Below are positions 63,501-64,000 of a stretch of 64,000 bases of DNA, one piece after another (within the stretch, counting starts at the first letter, position 1; every line of letters begins with the position of its first letter). A model generated the notes under the pieces. The model saw only the letters and a list, made by a program, of their open reading frames with translations. It was not told the DNA's origin and did not search any database. The DNA is from Candidatus Litorirhabdus singularis (GTDB lineage: Bacteria > Pseudomonadota > Gammaproteobacteria > Pseudomonadales > Halieaceae), in contig NZ_SHNN01000001.1 in NCBI RefSeq assembly GCF_026262625.1, forward strand, positions 372,001 to 436,000, written 5' to 3'. Both the position numbers and the translations under genes were made by a program.

Positions 63501-64000
63501 TCAGCATTGTCGATGACCGCATCGTTGCCCCAGTCGTTGCTCTTGAATACGTAAAGGTCATTGCCCTGACCACCTATCAGAGTTTGGGTATTCGCTCCAG
63601 CAAGAATGACATCATCACCTGCTCCGGTATTGACTTCCATTGGGCTCTGGTCAGTCACTATAACTTCCTGCCTCCCCCCTGCAGAGGTAATAGCAACAAC
63701 GTCGTCGGCACTAAAACCCATCAATTTGCCGATGTATTGAATGCTGCCGCCTTGTGCATCGTAAATTGCTTCGATCTCACCTGATGCATCTTTTTTGTAG
63801 TCGAGCGTTAGTTTGCCTTCAAAACCGTCGCCCTTTTTCAAGACTTTAATTAAAGCGTTCTCGCCTATAACTAAATCAATATTGTTCTGGTCAAGGCTCT
63901 TGCCAACGGTTAGTGACCCCATCTGGCCATTGCTCAATAATGTGATCGCTAAAGAGCCATTTTGATCTAGCCAGTCAAATGGATTGGCGCCTTTTAGCCC
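36527..64000 (-). CDS. giant RTX-type repetitive protein with embedded metzincin domain, N-terminus outside window
   Basis: One uninterrupted frame covers 27,474 bp, or 9,157 residues, and is still open at the window edge, so the real N-terminus and signal are upstream. An apparent start at 63937 is only a TTG inside the frame. From N to C the visible part holds: an RTX-like beginning; about a dozen S-G-S/T-F-T-L modules; a metzincin motif H-E-L-G-H-V-M-G-I-T-H; a long D/L/G-rich all-beta part with D-x-D-x-D-G loops; more RTX repeats; six W-S-A-D-x-N-T-V-T repeats; composite L-E-W repeats; a helical island of about 860 residues; and a C-terminal RTX array with 114-residue repeats. No frameshift is present. 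It should be a secreted or surface calcium-binding protein, perhaps adhesive and proteolytic. It is the first visible gene of the export operon. Confidence 0.95.
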   Translation of the reverse strand, partial: GLKGANPFDWLDQNGSLAITLLSNGQMGSLTVGKSLDQNNIDLVIGENALIKVLKKGDGFEGKLTLDYKKDASGEIEAIYDAQGGSIQYIGKLMGFSADDVVAITSAGGRQEVIVTDQSPMEVNTGAGDDVILAGANTQTLIGGQGNDLYVFKSNDWGNDAVIDNADDSKAIAAGQQNAGSDELDFSNVSRDLRVDVYPSGEGAVEGKNGVQVVDTTNPNSNKLVDAQFLEKIKGSSGDNQYFFHDNWGQGLAGNSFVVDDSGLNPLPPNNPPVQSVVPKSGELNFSNVTHDLVFELGANGSVTVNATVPDPVDAEKTISYKLVATGIFNIVGGKGNNTYKILSDEALQGAITSAVGVAADKRVVLDYSSYSGAQSVAVDQELMSATGLNLKAAADQIAAAGPAVTTLAEKEVQTLDLTGAVSGSFVLGLGAAKTGEVVFDADEPANTTKNIQAALDAFTGAGLFAVTSKVDNTSWEIEFSAPGDIPIMTVDATQLEGVAVSKDLVEKTKGKSANAVGGIDKITSVISVSTAVAATTATGGATNDLLFVGTTDPQKAGALQGGSGKDLLIGNTTGDVLSGGAGNDFLAGGDGTDKLVGGSGNDTLQGGTNVDVLEGGADDDILMGGGGMDTLDGGGGNDVLIAGADNDRLTGGAGDDTYIFNNGWGQDVINEFKGGGTDTLDFTAVDQPMHYVLSKGSLVAGNGTAGITEPKKGPGGYVTGFGDIGVDFDAGSDTATVTRSGSFNEIQQIYLAGAKPGGEFSLTMSDPENGLDFTTTPPITVGATDSATAGFIKSALKGKLIGSSGEFFTDVRVSVTGASTFEVEFLQPGKTNLEKMTITPVSLAYDAPVLEQAQVGDAANNPAWDLNLGTAASGTFTLQTSLPGGATGAISIDPASLDQTALNIQAALDAKLPAGFTSAVNQIAPNLFRIEFNRPAGNTDNVTLTAPAAGNSLARAPSVDGLQDGQQSDEIQQLTINNAGSGTFTLHFGGKSSEEITYSTDPTLTADAIKEALDKIKPAGFLNQLTGIIGSGTLNYIVEVTGSGTANSQSFDIHFVKPGETNIAEMTVIADKLVKAGNADVSAVIGTLDDGSKGGGLRRIETIAAANADNTFTFGNTILNSLGELAKVALLPDDFRDLGALNIDTSVAAANGHALMLDFSNVSAAMEFKFEQVDFTNEVQKLALNGASSFTLNYGVKEVQRLLLNGSPSGSFTLSFQAAGANTNNLTTENIVIVSNADGSVNAEATRSAIETALNAKAGLAPPDGYVVNSVEGNSKAFDVTFAENGDKLLMTATNPTGGVAAITERQKGDEQSSTAISVAGVTNAAALSAIQNAIDGMLGAGEATVKKTKVDGTFDIIFSAPKDIEQLVATSGVGGTPIITTTTNGSLGHTQLTVQKEYALPQFFANSLVTDAWNAYWGKVTYDKVVISHVDANTTVLGGLNNNTFAIDGSTSFAGSLIGQKGFRPLTALADINVLLQAVQLDLPNIRTINTVDFSGSQPSSPLYTNLANFSQGSVGVYKVADARIGNEIQRLVIPDANFGSFTLQAAATATEEAIAKTAEIALKGQTTAQVAQAIESALDTALGRVAGQPNLVRVGVGEKPGEWDILFTTPGVDYAALTFAEVDPLAILVSPEVEEINPDSDLNGMELILDLGALSDAGSNPNPLLVEKYQLQLTTVQGGVVSTMALAKVDWTEDMLESELASLIKVNTLPFRLVGVENRGDNKFKIAFTSNVKLDVTDVKATAEAREQDPSAGPVVIAAAAADPADPEYATNKAQVQRLILDGATAGTFDLNYEIKRAGLASLAGKVTVNVTNNTGDTLRTHVADLLNADDKLGDAGVTVEGNATTGLVITFAAAKVQGEVSRLMVDNVVNLTKPTAAIVANVGKVNVYRDSVSIDATGVIEAGTESVNMIQTFHLNGADSGSFEISYGGKKATVTLDTPITSSRIDAALEGLSNINAVNVTGDGTPGSPFRVEFVDPAGMGVPLLEIDSSNLAKTLPDAPGAKAVVLTVDNGSAARAEIQKIIRNKPAVSEFQLNFNGVITQGIDIGPSQENTRVAIRAALDAANSNLPPDFRVVNASGADSWYVRYGDVRKHDVMTALVEGDFSQIAQKGNPFSEGAKTGFTGILQNMSNVTYGPGVNLLLGSSLGYQEALLAKASASVASPGVTSLGQNVFTVGGNLISQLAESAASKLGGSDTSKSVAKFLSNTVTSSLISGKLRLGEQTFAPGVHLLSGLTGGDTYAFSGIWGAAAVFELPTFNVLGVDPFNFGYDTLDLRKVDSGDTIVDIWSVTSDNVDRWNKELSTFGAGVPSVSVGANLITVRNTALTGTTFGSSSEFGANYIIATGIENLMLGENKSTVRFHGDARLDGVITYVQIGQLILDYSDYTGSVNVNGTAGIEYQVIPPFSVPIIGDYEGRVVEYGKASGVLGGRAAGLSNIIPLGNGDLSPINNGVSNLQHVIGSRGNDILIGNSEDNIFTIGQGGFDTVDGTQRGLGNVNLGLDEPSDPNKKSSSNTVAFGDLIVDPDNRDLDRPSDLTVDLQIGAAVNTSGAGDIYLLTLNQVFPSKFILTDDSSTEETGTTTDLNINATAADVKAALEKFDSIAAAAVTKLDRGYSIKITPSAPGSMPVLKAQNSVSNPVQSFVRPERLLNAEVPGTAGMQSVVDLDVQATSGFYSITVGAETTAPIAWDATVSDLTAALDALDKIYEVAIGKTGALFHIVYQGPTALSVNLSPGLQSGGVPTTGAIDGDGVLTVNADSGYYSLSSNNGTLSSTALRFDADAAQVQSTLDAIAPESYSVTTDENGVITITPVEAALALSVESAAGAVGSVAFLENSRGQRLVIDGTEGSFTISIATNTGFDSVVLPWDASADDVKTALEDLGSPVADVTAVAGQVGSFDITFTSGQAIPNYIVSPYGVGLADVASLKNIQNIVSGNGDDVLIGDDGANTFSFSDNSGSDVVYGMGGADVLDFSELTVPRYGKTLADGWVEYSWTSEDGKANKVVAKGDFTIIVPKTTEDSIGEFFQLVPKAREGTLLATTVPALQPADTQSLALQASAAATLATAPATVTEPATITAAGASDINAVLDEAISRWNQVLPNGTSVPFNIQYIVAAVAGESGQLAGSTYDADTDTYTVTLDDNAAGAGWYIGATPFDDTEFAAVTPPAGVDLMTVLMHELGHVMGITHPESEVTPDLMNTTLAAGMRLNPSTENANALSSQDKLVNGLNALADWSTNFGTRLDSYLSDITIPLVDKNLKDILGGFGQYGSVIQGKVSEFSTTVNGYFDSAGDAANPNDLLNALQGDDSISVTRDASSQGYSAAITLASYSEALDLDLASLELDFSAYGIELPFDLGLEATQSRPLALNADVMLNFSFGLDNDGEFYVLDPALDAHVNFGEEQQAIIDATDGPEGSFTIAGNHEFVPSTAGAISTTGLFQEGDRFSVAGSTENDNLYSVKSVVYNVYSDTTTITVNEEVASTVADGLLVKTVDFGVSLGPFGLAVNDALISLDASAGMNVDGKLSYSDLVSDTTGSLIGLPELGEGTRYEVVLPVSWSGALDGISDGVGFISASSALLQPGASLTSLLASIPATLKFTDMSSLVEFGSISLDMILETLETLVDGMVGQDRVVLASEADNALTVYEERWGSAESVSLYDNDEQALYTAVLGTDGEQLSQVIDLESGGSARVYAWQDGAGSQLLGVESGPQSARIIDVFTVTAYAEIETFQLDDVDATPQDNTAVTNAATAAAGIVGLSQYRVRDGSLYDDVPLIGLSVADVLGDGAVSIAAGIRDAISTVRDTARNIGELEEQLNSQLRTFFGLASDVELITMSYANSAFTFDFDLEYLVPPNTDTGVDGDGVADGINDILAYDLNLDIDDLDLAEWLGIDLELDEVLDIQLDSQIELNVEADLHIGFGFDLGNVFEPQLFVDQDTGISAGVSGYLPDIDATLAINLPSIAGVDLPPLGLTIIDGSAGLNLGFYANLGDPEADADGDGILDIGELGGAFQAELFGSAQTDLPMYFPLESMPLGGFDTDRNADGVDDHTLHLDAGFSLNENLEFQTNYEFILPSISLDFDLVQAFIAYFDKPENMLAALDGFFDGIDGVASSIDAIELPLVGGEAFDDLANAFYGLRTNILGAASPSGTYAAPDAGEAPSIGYTLQTTWADRESVFDSVLSLLRDELYTAFLALNEGGDSELFAFRVPVLDEYGAFRYDESGNIDSEILNRVDHTADDIQLIFLPDGLVTFNLMFGGTLVSGAQNIDFSAGMPGLSLETDATLLAHIDYLMGFGLGLGVLDSTTVEVGAFVDTSGVNVAGEEISLDILAGIKSGSTLGATLGFLAVELEDVNDSALNIGDLDGDGEDDIVGSHISGHLGLDLIDANQDGRWTLSTGGIEGIELAVLANIGVDMDFGIVVDTTAGEALPGISTILHYTHDLGEISLSTDSGFTVDFGAPEVIFENVTLDVGSVLDGFLGDTIEVLGDIVEPLKPVVDLLTFELDLGVAQFTLLDLARIRLPSQTVDTAKKVLEVLDSTIEFVLKMKDFNTSEGINFGTFNLTGDMVAGGEITEDDVAGSEMSSVGGVTVSEDGVDLSSLVSGPTGGNDEFGSKTGPRGASAATKGKAFSIPILEDPMSVLGLLTGKNVDLFYYDLPDLDLEFLAEIAFPIFGPLQGFLYGEIGAITNFDFGFDTRGFNEWADDDYAIESIGNIFNGFYLDDHGLENVSDPNDPDYDNPEVILSLEVGAGAKIDLGAAEAGVRGGLNATIGFDLNDQAKAVDGRFIGDGKFYGDEILGRLAHGPECLFDMSGVLTAFLEAYLEVDLGLFSIDWSERFINEVIETFEYTCDIDDADVITTVTTVDNVEVLDFLAGGSYQVSRVDKLDRAVLLEATEEDLREYDYDTGANILDVYVDSLKNQGSSDNFLISDSNGRNLLALADEEDFIVVQAKGVVAVYLASEIDQVNAISNPGIDDSAIDDFRLTGLGDKILIVETGDGADRIAINSKAGVALTGSVVVRSGKGNDTIIANDNAFDSIEVYAGDNDDSITISSKEGVDALYTSSFLYGEDGADTIVGNAGVDYIEGGAGSDRLYGMGGADTIYGYQQNGIETTATPNPADAGLDRAFYDAIVGGDGVDHIYGSDYDDVISGGAGDDFIEAGAGDDSIKGGLDSDTIYAQGGDDLLQWNVGDGSDLLWDGGGEGDLVNVDGYNYDRIEPTEEGEIAFMRVANAGSDDVVKLETNATDSDRADLSWTRDGAVFTFSLINMEGINIDTAGGKDIVDIYDLETTGLTEVGANVSRDYRYDDISTKSVWRRVTDGSAADGTFELASVDDEIVSIKTRYIDDTGLIIDEAGIPQGVLGQRWSADRNTVTITDERGTSRVWERDAAATVANTFDLVSTFGTATNFERIILDYTGLTIDNRGYVDGIEGQIWSADRDTVQTTSDDGQVKIWQRLSSLSFELTNVDGDVAVGGQIVPEDAFSTADPNTIWSADRNTITVTGLDGKIETWQRAVNTFDLVSVDGALVSPSTIVLDDTELAIDANGFPASTAYEIWSADLNTVTTVAANGSTAVWQRDNTGLAEPGTFQLVSTDGVAEVRGSSVFDASALVIDDAGVPEGEPEQVWSADRNTVTVTNEKNEVRVWERDETAPVANTFVLKGIYGETGGVRTITLNTDALVVDENGIPAGTTGEVWSADLNTVTITKKLGEVQVEIDDNLLDVVNVYGREVQDNYVLSSLRSPLLSPFDDGEVSTTQLLQAQRIDAATNTVAMKLSFGGLELDYDRFTLQALGGDDTIDASSIGEKPGLSNDDQVVYDFRLLGGDDHDTILGSRYHDIIIGGAGSDNITGNAGTDEFYELDILDDANVDTKTSIDPATGEALDVPAYVDVDTLIEARDAYFWLSNTSLRIDDSSLQFQYGNEVESFGDIFESTKLTGFDAANRFEIFNWSDSGEIDGASGGDSYFMELAASSSGQQFLNIKDSGNTGLDSLTFIGSSGDDTIQLDTVYDASEDPNRKLIDDRWREFGVFDSELGLGDGLIIGHFDSTSDYSSTNTDDEEALLEVKDTQIKVGLNFQVINYGSVESVVVFGGKGNDTFISDSTSARIDVFGGEGNDQFFIGSVVDTDEVLAEGQIITIVTQITDGVSFPNTNFFGGEGNDYFEVNHNIAEINLFGDNGDDTFFIKALLTQDEEKVLSTVASSTANVSATLNPGAADEGVVDTREVDIDTLVYVENASINIDGGAGFDAVAIVGTALSDTFYVYVDQDGKQVVYGAGVKLEDLVNIERIQLLTGGGDDTVYLYGVDMGTIGDFYVKTGTGSDTVYVGGEAQTFDLRFPAGFNQYYSYVEKFYVYRDSNGNYVEVEEIDGLPFFDVLRTGAILPFVVEQPARTRREMMNASYDIAAFKSPVIIDAGTGLHDEVIFDHQLGGSGLVLADTELKKKNLSFNRSSLSLVTAGSGEGDLTDWALTNDSPIAIEIQASIYAQAEEYIRFFDRYYDSGLIQQLAELQDGQPPVNLNMGADLSYYSIQPKLNSTSSFESDASSPVPVYTQLENYAANEGFTLEWDSVETPVETLYELVSIKDLDGNDVSFDATYSETVYLDNGVSKTAPDLDSITVTTVKSVYDQLTEFAAEVGLVLEWVEEEHPDPTRSDTLYQLVSIKQDGNDIQFSAVNREFEFFESSTSTTSTTYFDLLSVAFNTVNPIDITVAANAVIPSFDRDALALVSTGIGDLVGWALDPLSAQNSADDSPSLIATRTAVIESIQEALYSQAEDYLSDYDRDVDNSFIQSLAALVGAETAMLTMEAGTVYYELDSTTSSAESIYMQLNSFAEAASLTLEWNTVDTGTQNLYELISVKDSENNNVGFVATHIDKAYIANGVSATARDLQAITFATANPVDITIAANSVVYGPVIDRSFYSTLAADTSDSLLYFANVNEATIKVSEGVLEEKLVINNGLFHGILNVEGSSDEDKIFIERTAAQTVVHGGFGDDIIQVGDMGVLDSIGSSVYLFGDQGNDQIIVDDSNSDIGKDFLVNQNWLQHTTSFEELNSLTNILGLTGITDAENLALAEALKVESVAVGQLALDMELATLNTLVTEVADSLLGRLDDVVSTLGAKLDASIAETETLLREKDRELLENQVKLYVRARYYEGDGVEANSIANQILQTLSDSGLRAEQKYTEYDVELYWTFETRKVDSVGSFFGAIGDAVSSAVPNYRQITDSSASASGSFTDGLVEGITRVEGFFSNLASWVSWRDANTTNSGEGVNDAMKAFFSFLGVSDPTSRNQVAGSIKDFVDGSLEQLIKNSFSNKTQRINGGFLDPEDKIELYLVNEIEKETGYDSVVRNYLYALGQIYDQAKAEYTGTSPIFSTLLQKRDGLDIDNLNAIYTTYKNDKGIRGFEFDSPGNWRDPNLIKKISEVDLNFDLGLSNPLVNLDAVSLSPEIKAKVDALAPGAAFATDYHQQILDLASAVENARDGDITQVELTAVIDELSSLIDALNPENKTLADKDLGAEAAFVKSAVYADLAASTENGLSELLADLKDLMGDIATHESAIEASGSSSDDYETLKAQYTSAGYTAALGTYKTADLLVENFAAYSDRYLAGELSTAAVDAIREVNNINIYADRFGAFVTAIEDGFDLEDFAEDFLEVQKNLAFFVENNPDYIDSLTAETRFTAMAKSLQADDRDILRPVLINIIQQGLFDAAYADAVKARNELVPKLRLEYTKPVDYWWYTETIQLQYRYDERYVAAEALILNLGEKKQRAKERVDAANIDRDDLDALYTLYDETAVAAGLANAASKAEYDGYKDSISAKFFVLKALGQVTVDVLTQERGQNAAESFVGGGMARRLETYLETYEVSFERQEDKDNSEFVPYIPPEPYEQLPSKNAVLQVVEESNSIKVTSFTWGSTAGIHVGYEDLESLEINLGQENDDVEIRDTLGQQAARVTINTGAGADDVVIGDENNEASGVIASLVIDAGEGANTISIDDSGSLVADSVTVDIIELGGRTYEYISGVATGDIYLAGDTTSDPFEINLGEGEDEVTVNGLLADTTTVVRGGKGADQMTVGAFTPVAGGSLTLDGEDDGDILDATAALFGVELLGNKGEDFIYGSESGDLIDGGDDSDTIFGNGGDDTIFGGRGDDVIEGNKGLDTIHGDDGNDLIFGNEGNDVLFGDAGDDLIRGLGGTDTIDGGLGRDILFGDDGDVLDAAGNSLVAAGLRDGNGRLLAATVASASSADERDIISDMADDNIIIGGLGNDRIDTSNGNNVILADHGQADYLNGVLIRLRSSDDEGGDDTVTAADGDNVIIGGAGSDAITVGNGANLILGDNGVITYSDAGVIESVEVTDLDNGAMDTIVAGDGDNVVAGGAGGDEIDTGTGSDVVLGDGGTLAYTAGVLTRAESAAAEGGDDIITALDGDNVILAGAGTDEVTTGDGVDYILGDNGVITYSDAGVIESVEVTDLDNGARDIILTGDGDKGIAGGAGGDEIDVGEGDHQILGDGGTLIYTDGVLTLADSTAPEGGADVITALDGDNVILAGAGTDEVTTGDGVDHILGDNGVITYSDSGVIETVEVTDLYNGAMDTIVAGDGDNVVAGGAGGDEIDTGTGSDAVLGDGGTLAYTAGVLTRAESTAVAGGDDVITIAAGDNVILAGAGSDKVTTGDGVDHIIGDNGLIEYSAAGVIEYLAVTDLVNGAADTLDSGNGDNVVVGATGGDTITTGTGKDVVLGDGGTLTYVNGVLASLVSTAATPGDDIITVRGGDSIVVAGGGDDRVTTGDGNDAVLGDSGEIIWRNGLLESISAAVGSTGKDQLSLGKGNNLGIGGDGDDTIVGGDDSDWILGDTGEFRFETGELRSFVTTVSGFGNDQVSGGTGNDMLLGGNGGDTLEGDAGNDALFGDFVRIEVSAEGIRDMQSTEPLLGGDDTLRGGPGQNILVGGAGRDLFDGDFSDDVIVGNYARILDNSLFEVLLVASDPTGLEAISGSLFDLYDEDDPLAGVNGSAGVVFDYAVSERSVDRTDRALSLTPLLNGEELSRLSDAELQEFLLNLPLAPLANMRGGDGNVVDDPEEIESPEELPDNAPTSGASSGQPAGGETGAANATQNAQAVRAAMTGDYSDSSLAASLLLAAKVSRRRGWQVSGIRDAGESIQGDLVKLRRAQQHSRFKLWLRD
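36530..36760 (-). other. C-terminal tail of the giant protein
   Basis: After a Gly/Ala/Ser-rich linker the protein ends with a short hydrophobic stretch (S-L-A-A-S-L-L-L-A-A-K-V) followed at once by S-R-R-R, then about 40 residues with many Arg, Gln and Lys. It lacks the acidic, hydroxylated look of classical T1SS C-termini. It may be a sorting or anchoring signal; that is inference. Confidence 0.5.
37640..39250 (-). repeat. 114-residue (342-bp) tandem repeats, with a 684-bp higher-order copy
   Basis: A shared landmark (GATCACACC or a diverged form) recurs at 37985, 38327, 38669 and 39011, exactly 342 bp apart. Each unit encodes an RTX-like G-G-A-G-x-D part, then I-L-G-D-N-G-V-I-T-Y-S-D-A-G-V-I-E and V-E-V-T-D-L-x-N-G-A. 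The segments starting at 38152 and 38836 are 684 bp apart and nearly identical, more alike than adjacent units. Confidence 0.9.
39260..39720 (-). repeat. C-terminal RTX repeat block
   Basis: Regular G-G-x-G-x-D repeats: G-N-G-G-D-D-T-I-F, G-G-R-G-D-D-V-I-E, G-D-D-G-N-D-L-I-F, G-N-E-G-N-D-V-L-F, G-D-A-G-D-D-L-I-R. It directly precedes the 114-residue repeats. Confidence 0.9.
40340..42930 (-). other. helical, charged island of about 860 residues in the giant protein
   Basis: Composition changes sharply from Gly/Asp-rich strands to long Glu/Lys/Leu/Ala helices, for example L-L-R-E-K-D-R-E-L-L-E-N-Q-V-K and A-L-I-L-N-L-G-E-K-K-Q-R-A-K-E-R-V. There are few glycines and no RTX motifs. It looks like a coiled-coil or helical-bundle stalk or an inserted domain. 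No family recognised. Confidence 0.65.
43310..44680 (-). repeat. composite repeats with Y-x-Q-L … L-E-W … L-V-S-I-K-D
   Basis: Three copies of a segment such as V-Y-D-Q-L-T-E-F-A-A-E-V-G-L-V-L-E-W followed by L-Y-Q-L-V-S-I-K. Two of them are preceded by a helix of the type F-I-Q-S-L-A-A-L. The family is not recognised. Confidence 0.65.
46870..48080 (-). repeat. six W-S-A-D-x-N-T-V-T tandem repeats
   Basis: The motif W-S-A-D-R/L-N/D-T-V/I occurs six times, with codons near 47912, 47702, 47535, 47341, 47132 and 46925. Units are about 56-70 residues and also share a W-x-R-D end and an N-T-F-x-L-V-S-x-x-G strand. I do not recognise the fold; a beta-propeller- or beta-solenoid-like stack is possible. 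Confidence 0.8.
48415..48960 (-). repeat. central RTX repeat block
   Basis: Repeats such as G-E-D-G-A-D-T-I-V, G-G-A-G-S-D-R-L-Y, G-M-G-G-A-D-T-I-Y, G-G-A-G-D-D-F-I-E and G-G-L-D-S-D-T-I-Y in the giant protein. A smaller RTX patch lies at about 46,450-46,650. Confidence 0.85.
50850..52450 (-). other. D-x-D-x-D-G calcium-loop region of the giant protein
   Basis: Several EF-hand or thrombospondin-type-3-like loops, for example D-L-D-G-D-G-E-D-D, D-A-D-G-D-G-I-L-D-I-G-E-L, D-T-D-R-N-A-D-G-V-D-D and D-G-D-G-V-A-D-G-I-N-D. They are embedded in a long region (about 49,400-54,000) of alternating Asp/Leu/Gly strands that I cannot assign to a family. Extracellular calcium binding is the natural reading. 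Confidence 0.6.
54380..54800 (-). other. metzincin-type zinc protease domain inside the giant protein
   Basis: At 54434-54466 the frame reads H-E-L-G-H-V-M-G-I-T-H, an exact H-E-x-x-H-x-x-G-x-x-H zinc motif (visible residue about 3,180). A Met follows about 12 residues later in D-L-M-N-T-T-L, the expected Met-turn position. Upstream, A-I-S-R-W-N-Q-V-L-P looks like the helix that opens matrixin-type catalytic domains. The zinc ligands and Glu are intact, so activity is possible. Confidence 0.8.
55260..62780 (-). repeat. array of S-G-x-F-T-L beta modules in the giant protein
   Basis: At least a dozen diverged copies of a roughly 90-residue module. Each has a strand start such as I-Q-Q-L-T-I-N, then S-G-T-F-T-L, then a helix such as A-I-Q-A-A-L-D-A-K, then a V-x-F-x-x-P-G strand. 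Interspersed segments keep the RTX-like D-F-S and G-G-x-G motifs. The module type is common in other giant bacterial surface proteins. A binding role is plausible but unproven. Confidence 0.75.
62005..62385 (-). repeat. RTX (G-G-x-G-x-D) repeat block near the N-terminal side
   Basis: Consecutive nine-residue repeats of the type G-G-S-G-K-D-L-L-I, G-G-A-G-N-D-F-L-A, G-G-G-G-N-D-V-L, ending in G-G-A-G-D-D-T-Y-I-F. They form calcium-binding parallel beta-rolls once outside the cell. Confidence 0.9.

Noticed and set aside
36557-63784. Many plus-strand open frames opposite the giant gene, some above 200 codons (for example 38546-39358 and 47942-48829)
   Set aside because: They mirror the repeated codons of the giant protein, have no family features or ribosome binding sites, and the minus frame is continuous over the whole region.
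63935-63937. TTG at 63937 as the start of the giant protein
   Set aside because: The frame continues upstream to the window edge (G-L-K-G-A-N-P-F-D-W-L) with the same character, so the true start is outside.
28860-64000. Ordinary type I secretion with a LapA-like adhesin
   Set aside because: No ABC transporter, TolC-like or LapG/LapD-like gene is present in the window. A SecA-like ATPase takes the motor position. The neighbouring sequence beyond the window could still change this.

Overview
The window looks like the chromosome of a marine-type gammaproteobacterium, by my estimate close to the Cellvibrionales/Halieaceae. The support is a type-II stand-alone EF-G, a pirin / glutathionyl-hydroquinone reductase / LysR trio arranged as in Enterobacteriaceae, an accessory set of flavin monooxygenase, epoxide-hydrolase-like and D-aminoacylase genes, and a giant RTX-type gene. 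The genus is inference. I saw no rRNA, tRNA, CRISPR array or insertion sequence.

Layout. 1-3397 (+): the end of a DUF3604 protein, then an Asp/Glu-type racemase and a D-cysteine-desulfhydrase-like PLP enzyme, closed by a bidirectional terminator. 3465-5549 (-): EF-G of the FusA2/FusB type. 5998-14819: an accessory catabolic block with an SDR dehydrogenase, a long minus-strand run (AraC regulator, Tat-signal protein, two very small genes, D-aminoacylase-like amidohydrolase, alpha/beta hydrolase, FAD oxidoreductase) and a divergent Baeyer-Villiger-type monooxygenase. 14844-18587: a sirtuin, a pirin, a glutathionyl-hydroquinone reductase and a divergent LysR regulator. 18596-19876 (-): an unusual group-2-like sigma factor.

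20.1-28.1 kb is a surface-polysaccharide locus, partly alive and partly decayed. Intact genes are a GT2 glycosyltransferase and a four-gene minus-strand operon (asparagine synthase, glycerol-3-phosphate cytidylyltransferase, flippase, CDP-glycerol glycerophosphotransferase), which looks able to make and attach a glycerol-phosphate decoration. Around them are remnants: a broken Wzx flippase, a methyltransferase whose N- and C-terminal halves lie about 5 kb apart on either side of the operon, and two diverged copies of another short coding fragment.

28.9-64 kb (-) is the most interesting part. It is one co-directional run of seven genes: a giant secreted-type protein (more than 9,150 residues visible, N-terminus outside the window) with RTX repeats, a metzincin protease motif, several tandem repeat families and a long helical island; a DUF3467-like small protein; a GAF-TM-HlyD fusion; a PqqD-like / M50 zinc protease / HlyD membrane fusion; a truncated SecA-like ATPase; a periplasmic HlyD adaptor; and a small membrane-anchored protein. 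There is no ABC exporter or TolC gene in the window. The gene set suggests a dedicated, SecA-powered, HlyD-assisted export and processing system for the giant protein. I know of no experimental description of it and could not search for one.
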